A DNA stretch of 64,000 nt from positions 124,001 through 188,000 of the forward strand of contig CAYMRD010000002.1 in the NCBI GenBank assembly GCA_964392775.1, read 5' to 3'. This document shows, in pieces, positions 43,760 through 53,559 of the stretch; positions within the stretch are counted from its first letter, which is position 1; each line of letters starts with the position of its first letter. Position numbers and translations under genes: made by a program. Below the pieces are notes generated by a model. That model searched no databases. It was given only the letters and a program-made list of their open reading frames with translations, and had not been told where the DNA came from. Source of the DNA: UKL13-3 sp964392775 (GTDB lineage: Bacteria > Bacteroidota > Bacteroidia > UKL13-3).

Positions 43760-44973
43760 AACTGCTCTCCCGAAGCTGAACGAATGCGGGTTACCAAAAA
43801 CAAGCACAATAAGGTAGCCGCTATCGACAAGTATCCTACCCAATCATAATGCAACAATTCTCCGTTGGGTTGTTTAACGATAATCAAACCTGCAATATAG
43901 GATGCAACACCTGCACTTATTTGTTGCATGGATGAGGTGATGCTCATAAAACTTCCTCTGTTTTCAGGCTTTACTGCGGCTGTTACCATGGCTTGGGCAG
44001 GAATAAACCGTCCGCCCGAGAACACAAAAAATGCAGCCGAAACAATTAACACCATCCATATTTCGATGCGTGGCATATTGGTTAACAACAATACAGACAG
44101 CGCGCACAGCGGAATAAAAATGGTGAACACTTTTTTCTTCCCGTATTTATCGGCCCATTTACCAATGAGCGGTGAAGTGAAGATGGTTAACAAGCCGCCT
44201 ACTGCGTAAATATAAGCGATCTGCCCTTCTTCAAACCCCACATTACTTACCATATACGGACTTAAAAATGGAATAATGCTGAAATGCCCGAACATAATAA
44301 CCATCATAAACGTTAGCGCTTTACGTTGATTGGCATCCGAAGTGATACCTTTTAAGATTGCAAGTGGATTGGGTCGTGTATCCTTATGGTGTATATGACC
44401 GGTAATATTGGGAACAAACTTCCAGATGAAGAAGGTAACCGGTAAACCACAGGCTACCAAAAATAAAAACGGAGCATGCCAGTCAAACTGGTTGGCTATA
44501 AACAACCCGAATGGAACGCCAAATACCGATGCTACCGAGAAAGCGGCCATAATCATTCCCATGGCTTTACCTCTGCGCTCAAAAGGAATCATATCACCAA
44601 CAATGGAAAGAACAATAGCGCCAAGTACACCACCGAATAAACCGGTAAAAATGCGGGCGCTCAAAAGCAATTCATACGTTGGCGCTAAACCACAGGCAAG
44701 CGTTCCGATTAAAAAGCCCGCATACAAAAATTGCAGAAATTTTTTACGGTCAAACCTGTCAACAATAAAAGCCGCAAAGAATCCCGACACTCCCGCACTA
44801 AAAGTATAAGCCGAAACCACCAACCCAAATTGTTGAGGTGTAATTCCGAATATGCGCATCAACTGAGGTCCCAATGGCATCATGATCATAAAATCCATGA
44901 TATTGGTAAAATTGATTGCCGCCAATGTTATAAGCAGTATCCGTTCATGTTTTTGCATCTGCGCAAGTAACAT
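43756..44973 (-). CDS. MFS transporter (drug/sugar efflux type)
   Basis: The 405-residue protein has twelve predicted TM helices. The conserved MFS loop between TM2 and TM3 reads FIVDRFDRKKFLQF, and the TM4/5 region contains SIVGDMIPFERRGKAMGMIM, typical of the major facilitator superfamily and especially the DHA1/arabinose-efflux type. Substrate is not determinable. It lies 37 bp downstream of the PKD-protein gene on the same strand and could be co-transcribed, although the functions look unrelated. It ends with a 4-bp overlap of the convergent kdsA gene. Confidence 0.92.
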   Translation of the reverse strand: MLLAQMQKHERILLITLAAINFTNIMDFMIMMPLGPQLMRIFGITPQQFGLVVSAYTFSAGVSGFFAAFIVDRFDRKKFLQFLYAGFLIGTLACGLAPTYELLLSARIFTGLFGGVLGAIVLSIVGDMIPFERRGKAMGMIMAAFSVASVFGVPFGLFIANQFDWHAPFLFLVACGLPVTFFIWKFVPNITGHIHHKDTRPNPLAILKGITSDANQRKALTFMMVIMFGHFSIIPFLSPYMVSNVGFEEGQIAYIYAVGGLLTIFTSPLIGKWADKYGKKKVFTIFIPLCALSVLLLTNMPRIEIWMVLIVSAAFFVFSGGRFIPAQAMVTAAVKPENRGSFMSITSSMQQISAGVASYIAGLIIVKQPNGELLHYDWVGYLSIAATLLCLFLVTRIRSASGEQF

Positions 44974-45010
44974 TTAATGTAAATGCTTAACCAATTTTTT
45001 CGGTGAGTGG

Positions 45011-48000
45011 TTATTTATCTCGTATAAGTGTAATCGTTCCGTGAACCGTTGTGGGTTTGCTTTCAGTTATCAGTTGATAGGTAAAAATAAAATAATACGT
45101 TCCGGCCGGACAAGGTTCTCCTTCATTTCGGGTCAATCCGTTCCAGTTGATTCCATCATTACCAATTCCATCCACAACACTTTCATAAACCAAAGCTCCC
45201 CAGCGATTGTAGATAGCTAATTCGTAGCGTGTATATCCAAGAATATCAATATCAAAAGCATCATTCTTATTGTCATTGTTATCAGGCGTAAATACATTTG
45301 GGATAACAAGCCGTGTTTGATTGATATGAACCGGCTCACAAACCGAATCCCAACACTCCTGTTTGTTGTAAGTGGTTAAACAAACAATATATGTCCCTGT
45401 ATCGCGATAGCTGAAAGAACCATTAACTGCTGTTGAGCTATTGGATGCACCTGCATCGGGTTTACCAAAATCCCATACATATCTGACACCCGAAACCGAT
45501 TGATTGATAAATGTGTATTCGGGAGCCTTGCTGCTGTCAATCACAAATTTTGCTTCAACCGATAAAGCCGTTATCGATTTGCGAACCGTATCCACGCACT
45601 GAAAACCCGTACTGTTAACAGGAATCAATTGCATTTGGTATATACCTGATGTTTGGTAAATATGCTCCGCAGTAGTATCAGGTCGAGTGCCATTGTATGA
45701 ACCACCGTCACCAAAAGTCCATTTATACCCATTGTACACCGCATCTCCAACGGCTGTAAATAGTAAGGGCTCATTCGGACAAACAGTATCTTCCACAATC
45801 ACATCCATTGGTGGGGTTCCCATTACATACACTTTGCGTTCTGGCAATCCTGTTGACTGATCAGGAAAAAAGGAATTACAGATAATCACATTACCCGTAT
45901 TAGGATTGAAAACATTTTCGACACCCAGCAAACGCACATTGTATACACCAGCAGCCGTGTAGGTAAAATTGACATTCGTATCCGTGAATACAGTAAGGGT
46001 TTGATTAGCTGTATCTCCGAAATACCAGGTCCATGCCCTGAGTGAGTCTGCTGTTGTATTGATAAACGTAGTCGTAAAAGGCTCGCACCCTAACGTATCA
46101 GAAATCACAAACCATGGCTGAGGGCCTTTCATCTCAATGCCGGCAGTTGCCGTATCTACGCAACCTGCAACCGTTTGTATAACCATGCGAACCGTAAATT
46201 CGCCATTTGAAGTAAAGTTATGTGCCGGATTGGAAAAAACACTATTGGTTTTTTGATCACCAAAATCCCAATCCCATGTTGCAACTGCATCACCGGGAAC
46301 TGAAATTTTATTCCCGAGGCTATCAACAAAAACCGTTGAATCCTTAAATGCCACAATCTGAGGCGCACAATAATAAGCAGACTGCAATCCGGCAATATGA
46401 GCCTTCGCTTCAACAATAGTCAGGTAATCAATCCGGACAACAGTATCCAAACAACCCAAACTATCCTGCATTGCAAGTTTAATGGTATACTTACCCGGTT
46501 TAGCATATCGTATTCCGGTTAAAGGAGAGGTTTCAGCAAACCCTCTTCCATCCCCCAAATCCCACCATACTTTTTCTTTATTTGCAGCGACCCGGCTTGT
46601 ATCACCCCAATAATCTACGGGATTGAGTCCATCTAACGTTCCATATTTATAGTAACGCACAAATTCTCCCAAAGTCACCGAATCACCAACACATACAATT
46701 TGTTTAGACGCAGCAAAATCAGGTTTATAACCAATTCCGATGCCTGCTGTTGCTATTTTTCCACAACCTAAAACATTGGTATAAGTAGCGGCAACTTCAT
46801 ACGCTCCAGGTGCTTCATAAGTAAATTGTTGTTTGTTTATGATTGAATCATTGGGACCGAAAACCTGCACAATGGTATCGGCAGGACCCAGAAAATCCCA
46901 TTTTACTTTTGCCAGTTTATATTGAATAGAATCATTCGGTTTCACTTCAACTGTATAGGGTGCACAGCCCGGAAAGGCTTGAATGGAAAGATTAGCATTG
47001 ATGGGCACCATTTGCATCAAATAATGATACCAGGCTGTATCGTAACAAGGATTTCCATTTCGGTCGTTACCGTTTTTAATAATAAGACCTACAGTAATCC
47101 ACCCGTCAGGGTCGCATGTGGAATTATAGGTATAATCATAAAAGCCTCTACCCAAAGTATCAACCAAAACAAAATTGTTGATGCCACAAGCCGAATCAAA
47201 ATTAAGCCAGGCCTTTTCGTGTCCACACTCAGGCAAAGTTTCATTGAACACAAAACGAATATTTGAACCAATACAAGGATTGCCGATAAAATAAAGACCT
47301 CTTCTGGGTGGAACAGCATTGGTATCCGGTCCGGCATCGGGTGCCTTTAGCGCCAATATAACCGAGTCGTAACTCCAACAACCGGTTGCAGGATCGGTTA
47401 TGGTTAGCAGGGTTTTATAACAACCTTCTTTGCCCGGAGTATAAGCATGTTTAACCTCCATCGAATCAAGTGAGAAGTTACAGTTCATCCCAACATTCAC
47501 CCCATTTTTGGTATCGGTTGTACAGGGTGGAGCAAAGGCATCGCCAAAATCCCACAGATGATTTTTCGCACCGTTGCCCGAAGAACACGTTAAATAGGGA
47601 ACCGGGGTTTTAAAATAAATGGTATCAAAAATTTCACATTGCGTGGTATTGACAATACTTGTTGCTAACTGACTTCTATCTTCAATCCTTGTTTTGGGAC
47701 CATACACCTGAACAATGGTATCTCCTTCAACTGTACAATCGGGGAAAGCAGCTTTCATATACACTCTATACATACCACAGCTAGGAAACGAAAAACTCCA
47801 TGTAGGATTTGTATAGGTAGCAACAATATTTCCATCCATGTCGTAGATGGTCCAGGTGGTTGTTGCAGGAACATTGCGCGATTCAAAGTCAAATCTATTT
47901 GTACGAAAACATTGCGTTGTTTGGGTTGCGTGGGTCAGATAAATAGTGGAATCGGGTATAATATTTTGAATCACTCCGGTTGGAAAAGCAGTATCTGAAC

Positions 48001-48829
48001 ATCCATCCATATCCGTTACCATCAATTTAGGTGCATACATTCCTTTACCAGTATAAGTATGGTTAACAGATGCCCAACTGCTTGTATTGAATGTGGTATC
48101 GCCAAAATCCCATTGAAACGACTTTACTCTAGATTGAGAAATACTTGAATGATTGGTAAAGGTGACTGTTGTGGTATAACAGGTTGGAGGCACATCAGCA
48201 GAATAAGATATGGCCGGCATTTGCGGTAACAATAACACCGAATCCGTTTTCTGCAAACGGTCTACGCAATTATTGGTATCGGTTACTTCAAGCACTAATG
48301 AATACAAGTGTCCACCAATATCAGTCGTATTTTGATAACAAAGATTCGGATTAAACGGAGGACTGCTTTCTAACTTGATATACCCGTTGCTCAGTTGAAA
48401 GATGCGCTTTTTCAATGGAGCATTTGAGTTACCCGGAGTTGATTGATCAAGTATGCACAGGTTGTTATTCTTAAAACAAAGGGTATCGTCAGACGTAATG
48501 GTAAACTTAGCGTTCGGTTTGGCAAACACCCGGATTGGGTTCCCACTTATTGAACAACTGGCCCCTCCGCTAAACGTTACGGTTACCGAAGGCGTGTAAG
48601 ATCCTTCAAGAATATAGGTATGCCCCGGAGTAGCTGTTGATGCTGTAAATCCATCACCAAAAGCCCAGCTATAGGTTGCAGGTGTTCCGCTTGATGTTGA
48701 AACGGCAAAATTAACGGTTGTTCCGGCACATACGATAGAATCTGTTTGCACCAAAGTACAGGTTTGCGCCACGGTTCGGCCCGCAATAAGCAACAAACAC
48801 AGAAGAAGGATTGGCCGTACTCGAATCAC
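45011..48829 (-). CDS. Large PKD-repeat adhesin-like protein with T9SS type B (CHU_C) sorting domain
   Basis: The 1272-residue protein starts at GTG with a signal peptide (ILLLCLLLIAGRTVAQ). It contains many PKD/Ig-like modules marked by variants of WDFGDG (YSWAFGDGFTAS, FQWDFGDTTFN, WWDLGDGRGFAE, WDWDFGDQKTN, YKWTFGDGGSYN, YVWDFGKPDAG). The C-terminus from about residue 1185 (IPNVFTPDNNDNKNDAFDI...YNRWGALVYES...AGTYYFIFTYQ) is the gliding-motility-associated type B sorting domain. Such proteins are surface adhesins carried by the gliding machinery or secreted structural proteins. Many cysteines are scattered through the PKD modules. The upstream gene is divergent (mtaB). Confidence 0.93.
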   Translation of the reverse strand: MIRVRPILLLCLLLIAGRTVAQTCTLVQTDSIVCAGTTVNFAVSTSSGTPATYSWAFGDGFTASTATPGHTYILEGSYTPSVTVTFSGGASCSISGNPIRVFAKPNAKFTITSDDTLCFKNNNLCILDQSTPGNSNAPLKKRIFQLSNGYIKLESSPPFNPNLCYQNTTDIGGHLYSLVLEVTDTNNCVDRLQKTDSVLLLPQMPAISYSADVPPTCYTTTVTFTNHSSISQSRVKSFQWDFGDTTFNTSSWASVNHTYTGKGMYAPKLMVTDMDGCSDTAFPTGVIQNIIPDSTIYLTHATQTTQCFRTNRFDFESRNVPATTTWTIYDMDGNIVATYTNPTWSFSFPSCGMYRVYMKAAFPDCTVEGDTIVQVYGPKTRIEDRSQLATSIVNTTQCEIFDTIYFKTPVPYLTCSSGNGAKNHLWDFGDAFAPPCTTDTKNGVNVGMNCNFSLDSMEVKHAYTPGKEGCYKTLLTITDPATGCWSYDSVILALKAPDAGPDTNAVPPRRGLYFIGNPCIGSNIRFVFNETLPECGHEKAWLNFDSACGINNFVLVDTLGRGFYDYTYNSTCDPDGWITVGLIIKNGNDRNGNPCYDTAWYHYLMQMVPINANLSIQAFPGCAPYTVEVKPNDSIQYKLAKVKWDFLGPADTIVQVFGPNDSIINKQQFTYEAPGAYEVAATYTNVLGCGKIATAGIGIGYKPDFAASKQIVCVGDSVTLGEFVRYYKYGTLDGLNPVDYWGDTSRVAANKEKVWWDLGDGRGFAETSPLTGIRYAKPGKYTIKLAMQDSLGCLDTVVRIDYLTIVEAKAHIAGLQSAYYCAPQIVAFKDSTVFVDSLGNKISVPGDAVATWDWDFGDQKTNSVFSNPAHNFTSNGEFTVRMVIQTVAGCVDTATAGIEMKGPQPWFVISDTLGCEPFTTTFINTTADSLRAWTWYFGDTANQTLTVFTDTNVNFTYTAAGVYNVRLLGVENVFNPNTGNVIICNSFFPDQSTGLPERKVYVMGTPPMDVIVEDTVCPNEPLLFTAVGDAVYNGYKWTFGDGGSYNGTRPDTTAEHIYQTSGIYQMQLIPVNSTGFQCVDTVRKSITALSVEAKFVIDSSKAPEYTFINQSVSGVRYVWDFGKPDAGASNSSTAVNGSFSYRDTGTYIVCLTTYNKQECWDSVCEPVHINQTRLVIPNVFTPDNNDNKNDAFDIDILGYTRYELAIYNRWGALVYESVVDGIGNDGINWNGLTRNEGEPCPAGTYYFIFTYQLITESKPTTVHGTITLIRDK

Positions 48830-49005
48830 TGGGGTTGAATAAAGATTGTAATCTACAATATAAACTGTTTATCTCCACAACACAAACCCATAAAACCACC
48901 AGCAAGTCTTTTGATATGGTTTATGATAAGATTAAGAACATTCAATCGAAGTTGCATTGTTACATAGCTAAAATCATAACTGTTTCCTACTCACAGATAT
49001 TTACT

Positions 49006-49013
49006 TAAATTTG
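49006..49013 (+). promoter_or_regulatory. -7 box (TAAATTTG) of mtaB
   Basis: An exact TAnnTTTG match ends 6 nt before the ATG at 49020. TTTC at 48983-48986 lies 19 nt upstream at the -33 position. The upstream in-frame start at 49011 is inside the box, so the ATG at 49020 is chosen. Confidence 0.65.
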
Positions 49014-49019
49014 CCGCGC

Positions 49020-50324
49020 ATGAATAAAAGCGTAGCGTTTTATACTTTGGGCTGTAAGCTCAACTTTTCGGAAACCTCAACCATTGGCCGCCAGTTGATG
49101 GATGAAGGCTACCAGAAGGTGGCGTTCGAACAGGGAGCGGATGTGTATGTAATTAATACCTGCTCTGTAACCGATAATGCCGACAAAAAGTGCAAACGCA
49201 TTGTAAAAGAGGCTTTGCGACACAATCCGCAGGCTTTTGTAACCATCATAGGTTGTTATGCTCAGCTTAAACCACAGGAGATTGCCAATATTCCCGGAGT
49301 TGATTTGGTTTTGGGCGCTGCCGAAAAATTCAATATCAACCAATACCTCACCGATACCTGCAAAAAGGAAGTAGCCGAAGTAAAAGACGGCAAAATCAAA
49401 GAGGTATTGGAATACCATGCCTCCTACTCTATTGGCGACCGTACCCGTTCATTCTTAAAGGTTCAGGATGGTTGCGACTATTTCTGTTCGTTTTGCACCA
49501 TTCCATTGGCGCGTGGCTCAAGCCGCAGCGATACGATTGAAAACGTTGTTAAACAAGCCAAAGAAGTGGTGGATCAGGGTATACGCGAAATTGTACTTAC
49601 GGGTGTAAACACGGGCGATTTTGGAGTGAACACAGGCGAAAACTTTTTAGGATTACTCAAAGCATTGGATGAAGTTGAAGGCCTCAGCCGGCTGCGCATC
49701 TCTTCAATCGAACCGAACTTGCTTACTGACGAAATCATAGAATTTGTAGCTGCTTCTAAAACCGTGGTTCCTCATTTCCATATTCCGTTACAATCGGGTT
49801 CCGATAAAATTTTGCAGAGCATGCGCAGAAAATACCTGACGGCTTTGTATACATCAAGGGTAAACAAAATCAAAACGCTGATGCCACATTGTTGTATTGG
49901 TGTGGATGTGATTGTGGGATTCCCGGGCGAAACACATGAGGATTTCCTCGACACTTACAATTACCTAAACGACTTAGACATCTCATACTTGCATGTTTTC
50001 ACATACAGTGAACGCAACAATACAACAGCTAATAAGTTACCGGGACGAGTACCAATGCACGAGCGTGCCGAGCGTAGCAAGATGTTGCATATCCTAAGTG
50101 ATAAAAAACGGAGGTTCTTCTATGAGCAGTTTTTAGGAACCGTTCGTCCTGTGTTGTGGGAGATTGAAAATGATGGCAGCGTGATGCACGGCTTCACCGA
50201 CAATTATGTGAAGGTCAAAAAACAATACGACCCGCTTTCAGTAAACGAGATTATGGATGTAGAGTTGGGAGAGATTGATAGCGACATGGTAGTCGATACC
50301 AAAGTACCGGCACTCGTGTTTTAA
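49020..50324 (+). CDS. mtaB: tRNA (N6-threonylcarbamoyladenosine(37)-C2)-methylthiotransferase
   Basis: MtaB converts t6A37 of tRNAs to ms2t6A37. The 434-residue protein has the UPF0004 N-terminal domain with cluster cysteines Cys12 (TLGCKLN), Cys48 (NTCSV) and Cys79 (IGCYA); a radical-SAM domain with Cys152, Cys156 and Cys159 (GCDYFCSFCTIP); and a short C-terminal TRAM-like region. The TLGCKLN motif and FCSFCTIPLARG are typical of MtaB rather than MiaB or RimO. It stands alone, divergent from the PKD-protein gene. Confidence 0.93.
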   Translation: MNKSVAFYTLGCKLNFSETSTIGRQLMDEGYQKVAFEQGADVYVINTCSVTDNADKKCKRIVKEALRHNPQAFVTIIGCYAQLKPQEIANIPGVDLVLGAAEKFNINQYLTDTCKKEVAEVKDGKIKEVLEYHASYSIGDRTRSFLKVQDGCDYFCSFCTIPLARGSSRSDTIENVVKQAKEVVDQGIREIVLTGVNTGDFGVNTGENFLGLLKALDEVEGLSRLRISSIEPNLLTDEIIEFVAASKTVVPHFHIPLQSGSDKILQSMRRKYLTALYTSRVNKIKTLMPHCCIGVDVIVGFPGETHEDFLDTYNYLNDLDISYLHVFTYSERNNTTANKLPGRVPMHERAERSKMLHILSDKKRRFFYEQFLGTVRPVLWEIENDGSVMHGFTDNYVKVKKQYDPLSVNEIMDVELGEIDSDMVVDTKVPALVF

Positions 50325-50396
50325 CAGATTCCACACTTTACATCTTTGCAAATATGTGTACATTGCAAGCGTTGAATTAAACATACAACGTAACAC

Positions 50397-51557
50397 ATGT
50401 ATCCAACCATTTCCGATTTACTCAACGACCTTTTAGGACTCAATATTCCAATGCCCATTCAAACCTTTGGTTTTTTTATGGGCCTTTCGTTTTTAGCTGC
50501 TTACTATTTCAGTTCGTTAGAACTTAAACGCAAAGAATCGCTTGGTTTGATTAAAGCTTTTAACCAAACCATTACCCTTAACAAGCGGTTGACCACGCAA
50601 GATTTTGTTTCACAAATTTTAGTGGGTGCACTCATCGGATTTAAAGGACTTGAAATATTGCTTCACTATGGTGATTTGCTCAACGATACCCAGGGATTTA
50701 TCCTTTCGCTTCGAGGCAACCTGATTGGTGCTATCATCGGAGGTGGTATTGCCTATTACTTTGCAAAACAGGAAGACGACAAAGCAAAAGCCAAGACCGA
50801 ATCTACCAAAACAATATTGGTTCATCCTTATGAAATAATGGGCAATGTATTATTGATTGCTGCTGTTTCGGGTTTGCTGGGCGCCAAAATATTCCACAAC
50901 CTTGAAAACCTTGATGATTTTGCAGCCGACCCAATTGGCACTTTGTTTTCGTTTAGCGGACTCACCTATTACGGAGGATTGATTGTAGCCACCGTCATGG
51001 TTTTGCGTTATACCGGCAAAAAAGGCATTCACTGGAAACACATGATTGATGCCACCGCTCCGGCCTTGATACTGGCGTATGGAATGGGGCGCATTGGTTG
51101 CCACCTGAGCGGTGATGGAGATTGGGGTATTGTAAACCTTGCTGCCAAACCTGAGTGGATGTCGGTTTTACCTGATTGGTTGTGGAGTTATACCTACCCT
51201 CACAACGTAATTGGAGAAGGTATTCCGATTGAAGGTTGTATTGGCCACCATTGCAATGTATTGCCCGAGCCTGTATTCCCAACACCGTTGTATGAAGTAT
51301 TGATGTCGTTTGCCATCTTTGGCATATTGTGGGGCATTCGCACACGCATCCAAACTGCCGGATTATTGTTCAGCATTTACCTGATGTTTAATGGTGTTGA
51401 ACGTTTTTTAATTGAGCAAATCAGAGTGAACACTACCTACAAAATTGCAGGCCATGCCATCACCCAAGCCGAAATCATTTCAGTATTATTGTTCACCGTA
51501 GGATTGATTTCAACCGTTTGGTTACTCTCTAAACGTAATCAATCGCCATCTGCTTAA
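50397..51557 (+). CDS. lgt: Prolipoprotein diacylglyceryl transferase family protein
   Basis: Lgt transfers diacylglycerol from phosphatidylglycerol to the lipobox cysteine of prelipoproteins at the inner membrane. The 386-residue protein has about seven TM helices and Lgt-type segments: LTYYGGLIVATVMV, YGMGRIGCHLSGDGDWG (the Lgt GRxGN-like motif) and VFPTPLYEVLMSF. It is longer than typical Lgt (about 270-290 residues) because of extra loop segments, for example an insertion around SYTYPHNVIGEGIPIEG, a form common in Bacteroidota. Many lipoproteins in the window are potential substrates. Confidence 0.88.
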   Translation: MYPTISDLLNDLLGLNIPMPIQTFGFFMGLSFLAAYYFSSLELKRKESLGLIKAFNQTITLNKRLTTQDFVSQILVGALIGFKGLEILLHYGDLLNDTQGFILSLRGNLIGAIIGGGIAYYFAKQEDDKAKAKTESTKTILVHPYEIMGNVLLIAAVSGLLGAKIFHNLENLDDFAADPIGTLFSFSGLTYYGGLIVATVMVLRYTGKKGIHWKHMIDATAPALILAYGMGRIGCHLSGDGDWGIVNLAAKPEWMSVLPDWLWSYTYPHNVIGEGIPIEGCIGHHCNVLPEPVFPTPLYEVLMSFAIFGILWGIRTRIQTAGLLFSIYLMFNGVERFLIEQIRVNTTYKIAGHAITQAEIISVLLFTVGLISTVWLLSKRNQSPSA

Positions 51558-51593
51558 ACTATTGGCATCATTCTTTCCATCTGCTGCAACAAC

Positions 51594-52124
51594 ATGTTAA
51601 AACCGGGAATCATTTTTTGTATGCTGTTATTGGGGCTGCTCAAAGTGCAAGCCCAACAACAAGATACTGTTAAACAATACAACCTGCCTCCGTTTATAGT
51701 TGAAGCCCAAAAAGATCCTGAATATGAAAAACGTTATCAGAAACTAGTGAGGGATGTAAAAAAAGTATTGCCCTACGCAAAAATGGCGGGCTTTCGCTTT
51801 CAGTTGATGGAACAAAACCTCGAATTGCTCCCCACTGAAAAAGCCCGTAAAGAATATTTGAAACGCACCGAAGAAGCCATCAAGGATCAGTTTATGGATG
51901 ATTTGGTGAACCTTACCGTATCACAAGGAAAAATATTGATTAAGCTCATACACCGCGAAACCGGTAAGGATACCTATACCCTCCTAAAAGAATACCGCGG
52001 AGGTTTTACAGCCATGTATTGGCAAGGTATGGCCAAAGTATTTTCGGCTGATTTAAAAAACGAATACAACCCTGTTGAGGATTGGCAGATCGAGCAGATT
52101 ATCAAAACGTTGGGATTCGAATAG
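51594..52124 (+). CDS. DUF4294 family secreted protein
   Basis: The 176-residue protein has a signal peptide (LLLGLLKVQAQQQ) and matches DUF4294: LPPFIVEAQKDPEYEKRYQKLVRDVKKVLPYAK, repeated basic/acidic helical segments and the conserved LLKEYRGGFTAMYWQGMAKVF end. The family is Bacteroidota-specific and its function is unknown. It follows lgt after 36 bp on the same strand and may be co-transcribed. It is followed by about 370 bp without a gene. Confidence 0.88.
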   Translation: MLKPGIIFCMLLLGLLKVQAQQQDTVKQYNLPPFIVEAQKDPEYEKRYQKLVRDVKKVLPYAKMAGFRFQLMEQNLELLPTEKARKEYLKRTEEAIKDQFMDDLVNLTVSQGKILIKLIHRETGKDTYTLLKEYRGGFTAMYWQGMAKVFSADLKNEYNPVEDWQIEQIIKTLGFE

Positions 52125-52492
52125 ACACTCAATACAGTAGGCAAAAAAGAAAGTAGGCAGTAAGCAATAACGGAATGCTACAAATCAACTAAACAACCCA
52201 AAATAAACAACCCGCAATAATTGTCAGGCTGAGTTTATCGAAGCCAACTCGCAACCTTTGAAGTAGGCAAAAAAGTAGACAGTAGGCAATCTGCATACAG
52301 TGAATACACACCTACGCTGAAACTTCGGTGAACGAAAAATCAACCAAAATGCTGTCACCCTGAGTTTACCGAAGGGAGGCCAAAGTGAAGTAAAATGTCG
52401 GACTTCGATAAACTCAGTCTGACATCGCGCAACTCGACCTTGGTGTCTTTCTTATCTTAAAATTTTTGTGGCTTGGTGTACAAAAAAATAAG
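52125..52492. repeat. Repeat-rich intergenic region
   Basis: No gene is seen. Direct repeats of an AGTAGGCAAAAAAG word occur near 52140 and 52262. A Bacteroidota-type word CTGAGTTTATCGAAG occurs at 52229-52243, a variant CTGAGTTTACCGAAG at 52360-52374, and an inverted copy CTTCGATAAACTCAG at 52403-52417. The word ACTTCGGTGAACGAA (52322-52336) recurs at 58413-58427, and AACAACCCGCAATAAT (52206-52221) recurs at 59300-59315. Confidence 0.75.
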
Positions 52493-52732
52493 TCACTTCA
52501 CCATTGCTGCTGCATCAAGCCGATGTGCATACTCCATAATCATATTGATGGAAGTAGGATGAACATCAAGTGAAGCTGATTCTACCAAAGAAACCGTTTC
52601 CTGTAATTGCTCATATTCCGCTGCTACGTTAGCATCCTGCTCTATCAGCTCATTGATAAATGCTGATTCAGATGTTTCTGTTTCGTTGTAAATAAAGCGG
52701 AGAAGATTGTTTGAAGTGTAAATTTCGGACAT
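52493..52732 (-). CDS. Small protein downstream of an ECF sigma factor (anti-sigma-like partner candidate)
   Basis: From the preferred start MSEIYTSNNLLRFIYNETE the product is 79 residues. It is acidic and helical (NELIEQDANVAAEYEQLQE), with no TM segment and no cysteine zinc motif. It lies about 110 bp downstream of the sigma factor gene on the same strand. Bacteroidota often have small proteins of this kind next to ECF sigma genes. A role in binding or tuning the sigma factor is inference from context. An earlier frame start (52783) would add 17 residues of unlikely sequence. Confidence 0.65.
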   Translation of the reverse strand: MSEIYTSNNLLRFIYNETETSESAFINELIEQDANVAAEYEQLQETVSLVESASLDVHPTSINMIMEYAHRLDAAAMVK

Positions 52733-52843
52733 AGGCGAAATCGCTGTTTTAAATGGTTGATATCCAATTAAACGCAACGCCAACTAAGTTATTGTGCGAA
52801 TGCTTTGACCACATCCACACAATAACACCCAACAGCCTTGTTC

Positions 52844-53428
52844 TCAATCCATTATTTTCACACCTTGCTCATTCATCATCTTGCGCAGGTTGTTAAGCGC
52901 ATACCGCATACGTCCCAAGGCCGTATTAATGCTTACACCCGTAGCATCGGCAATTTCCTGAAAGCTCATATTGCCCCATTGGCGCATTACCAAAACCTCA
53001 CGTTGCTCTTCGGGCAGACGTTTTACCAACTGACGAACATAATGCTCCGATTGCGAACGAATGATTTTGTCTTCGTTCGACTCCTCGGCAATCGTGATGT
53101 AGTTGAAGATATCATTCCCCTCACTGTCGGTAATCGTTACATCACGCTTCATCTTGCGGATATAATCAATGGTGAGATTGCGCGCCACACGGGCAGCCCA
53201 GGGCGCAAACTTTCCCTCATCGTTGTATTTACCCGAACGAAGGGTGTGAATGATTTTGATAAACGTCTCCTGAAAAATATCTTCAGCAAGCGAGCGGTTA
53301 CGCACCATGATATAAATGGCGGAAAACACATTGCGCTGGTGGCGCTTGATTAACGTTTCGAGGCTGGCCTCATTACCCTGTAGGTATAGTCGGATCAATT
53401 CCTGATCACTTATTTTCTGAACATCCAT
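52844..53428 (-). CDS. ECF-type RNA polymerase sigma factor (sigma-70 family)
   Basis: The 194-residue protein has region 2 (ERNxF-type segment NRSLAEDIFQETFIKIIHTL, with -10 recognition helix FAPWAARVARNLTIDYIRK) and region 4 HTH (RLPEEQREVLVMRQWGNMSFQEIADATGVSINTALGRMRYALNNLRK). The linker between regions 2 and 4 is short, as in ECF sigma factors. It would direct RNA polymerase to its own set of promoters in response to an unknown envelope or stress signal. The small gene downstream is a candidate partner; the outer-membrane barrel upstream on the same strand is a candidate target. Confidence 0.93.
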   Translation of the reverse strand: MDVQKISDQELIRLYLQGNEASLETLIKRHQRNVFSAIYIMVRNRSLAEDIFQETFIKIIHTLRSGKYNDEGKFAPWAARVARNLTIDYIRKMKRDVTITDSEGNDIFNYITIAEESNEDKIIRSQSEHYVRQLVKRLPEEQREVLVMRQWGNMSFQEIADATGVSINTALGRMRYALNNLRKMMNEQGVKIMD

Positions 53429-53559
53429 AGTTGGAATGATTAAAGGTTAACTCAGATAAAAAAGTGTAGAATTAGACTATAGGCTATTGGTTGGTTTGGG
53501 TAATGGTTAAGTGATTTTTGTCATTCGAATATACGGATACATTTGAATAAACCAAAAAA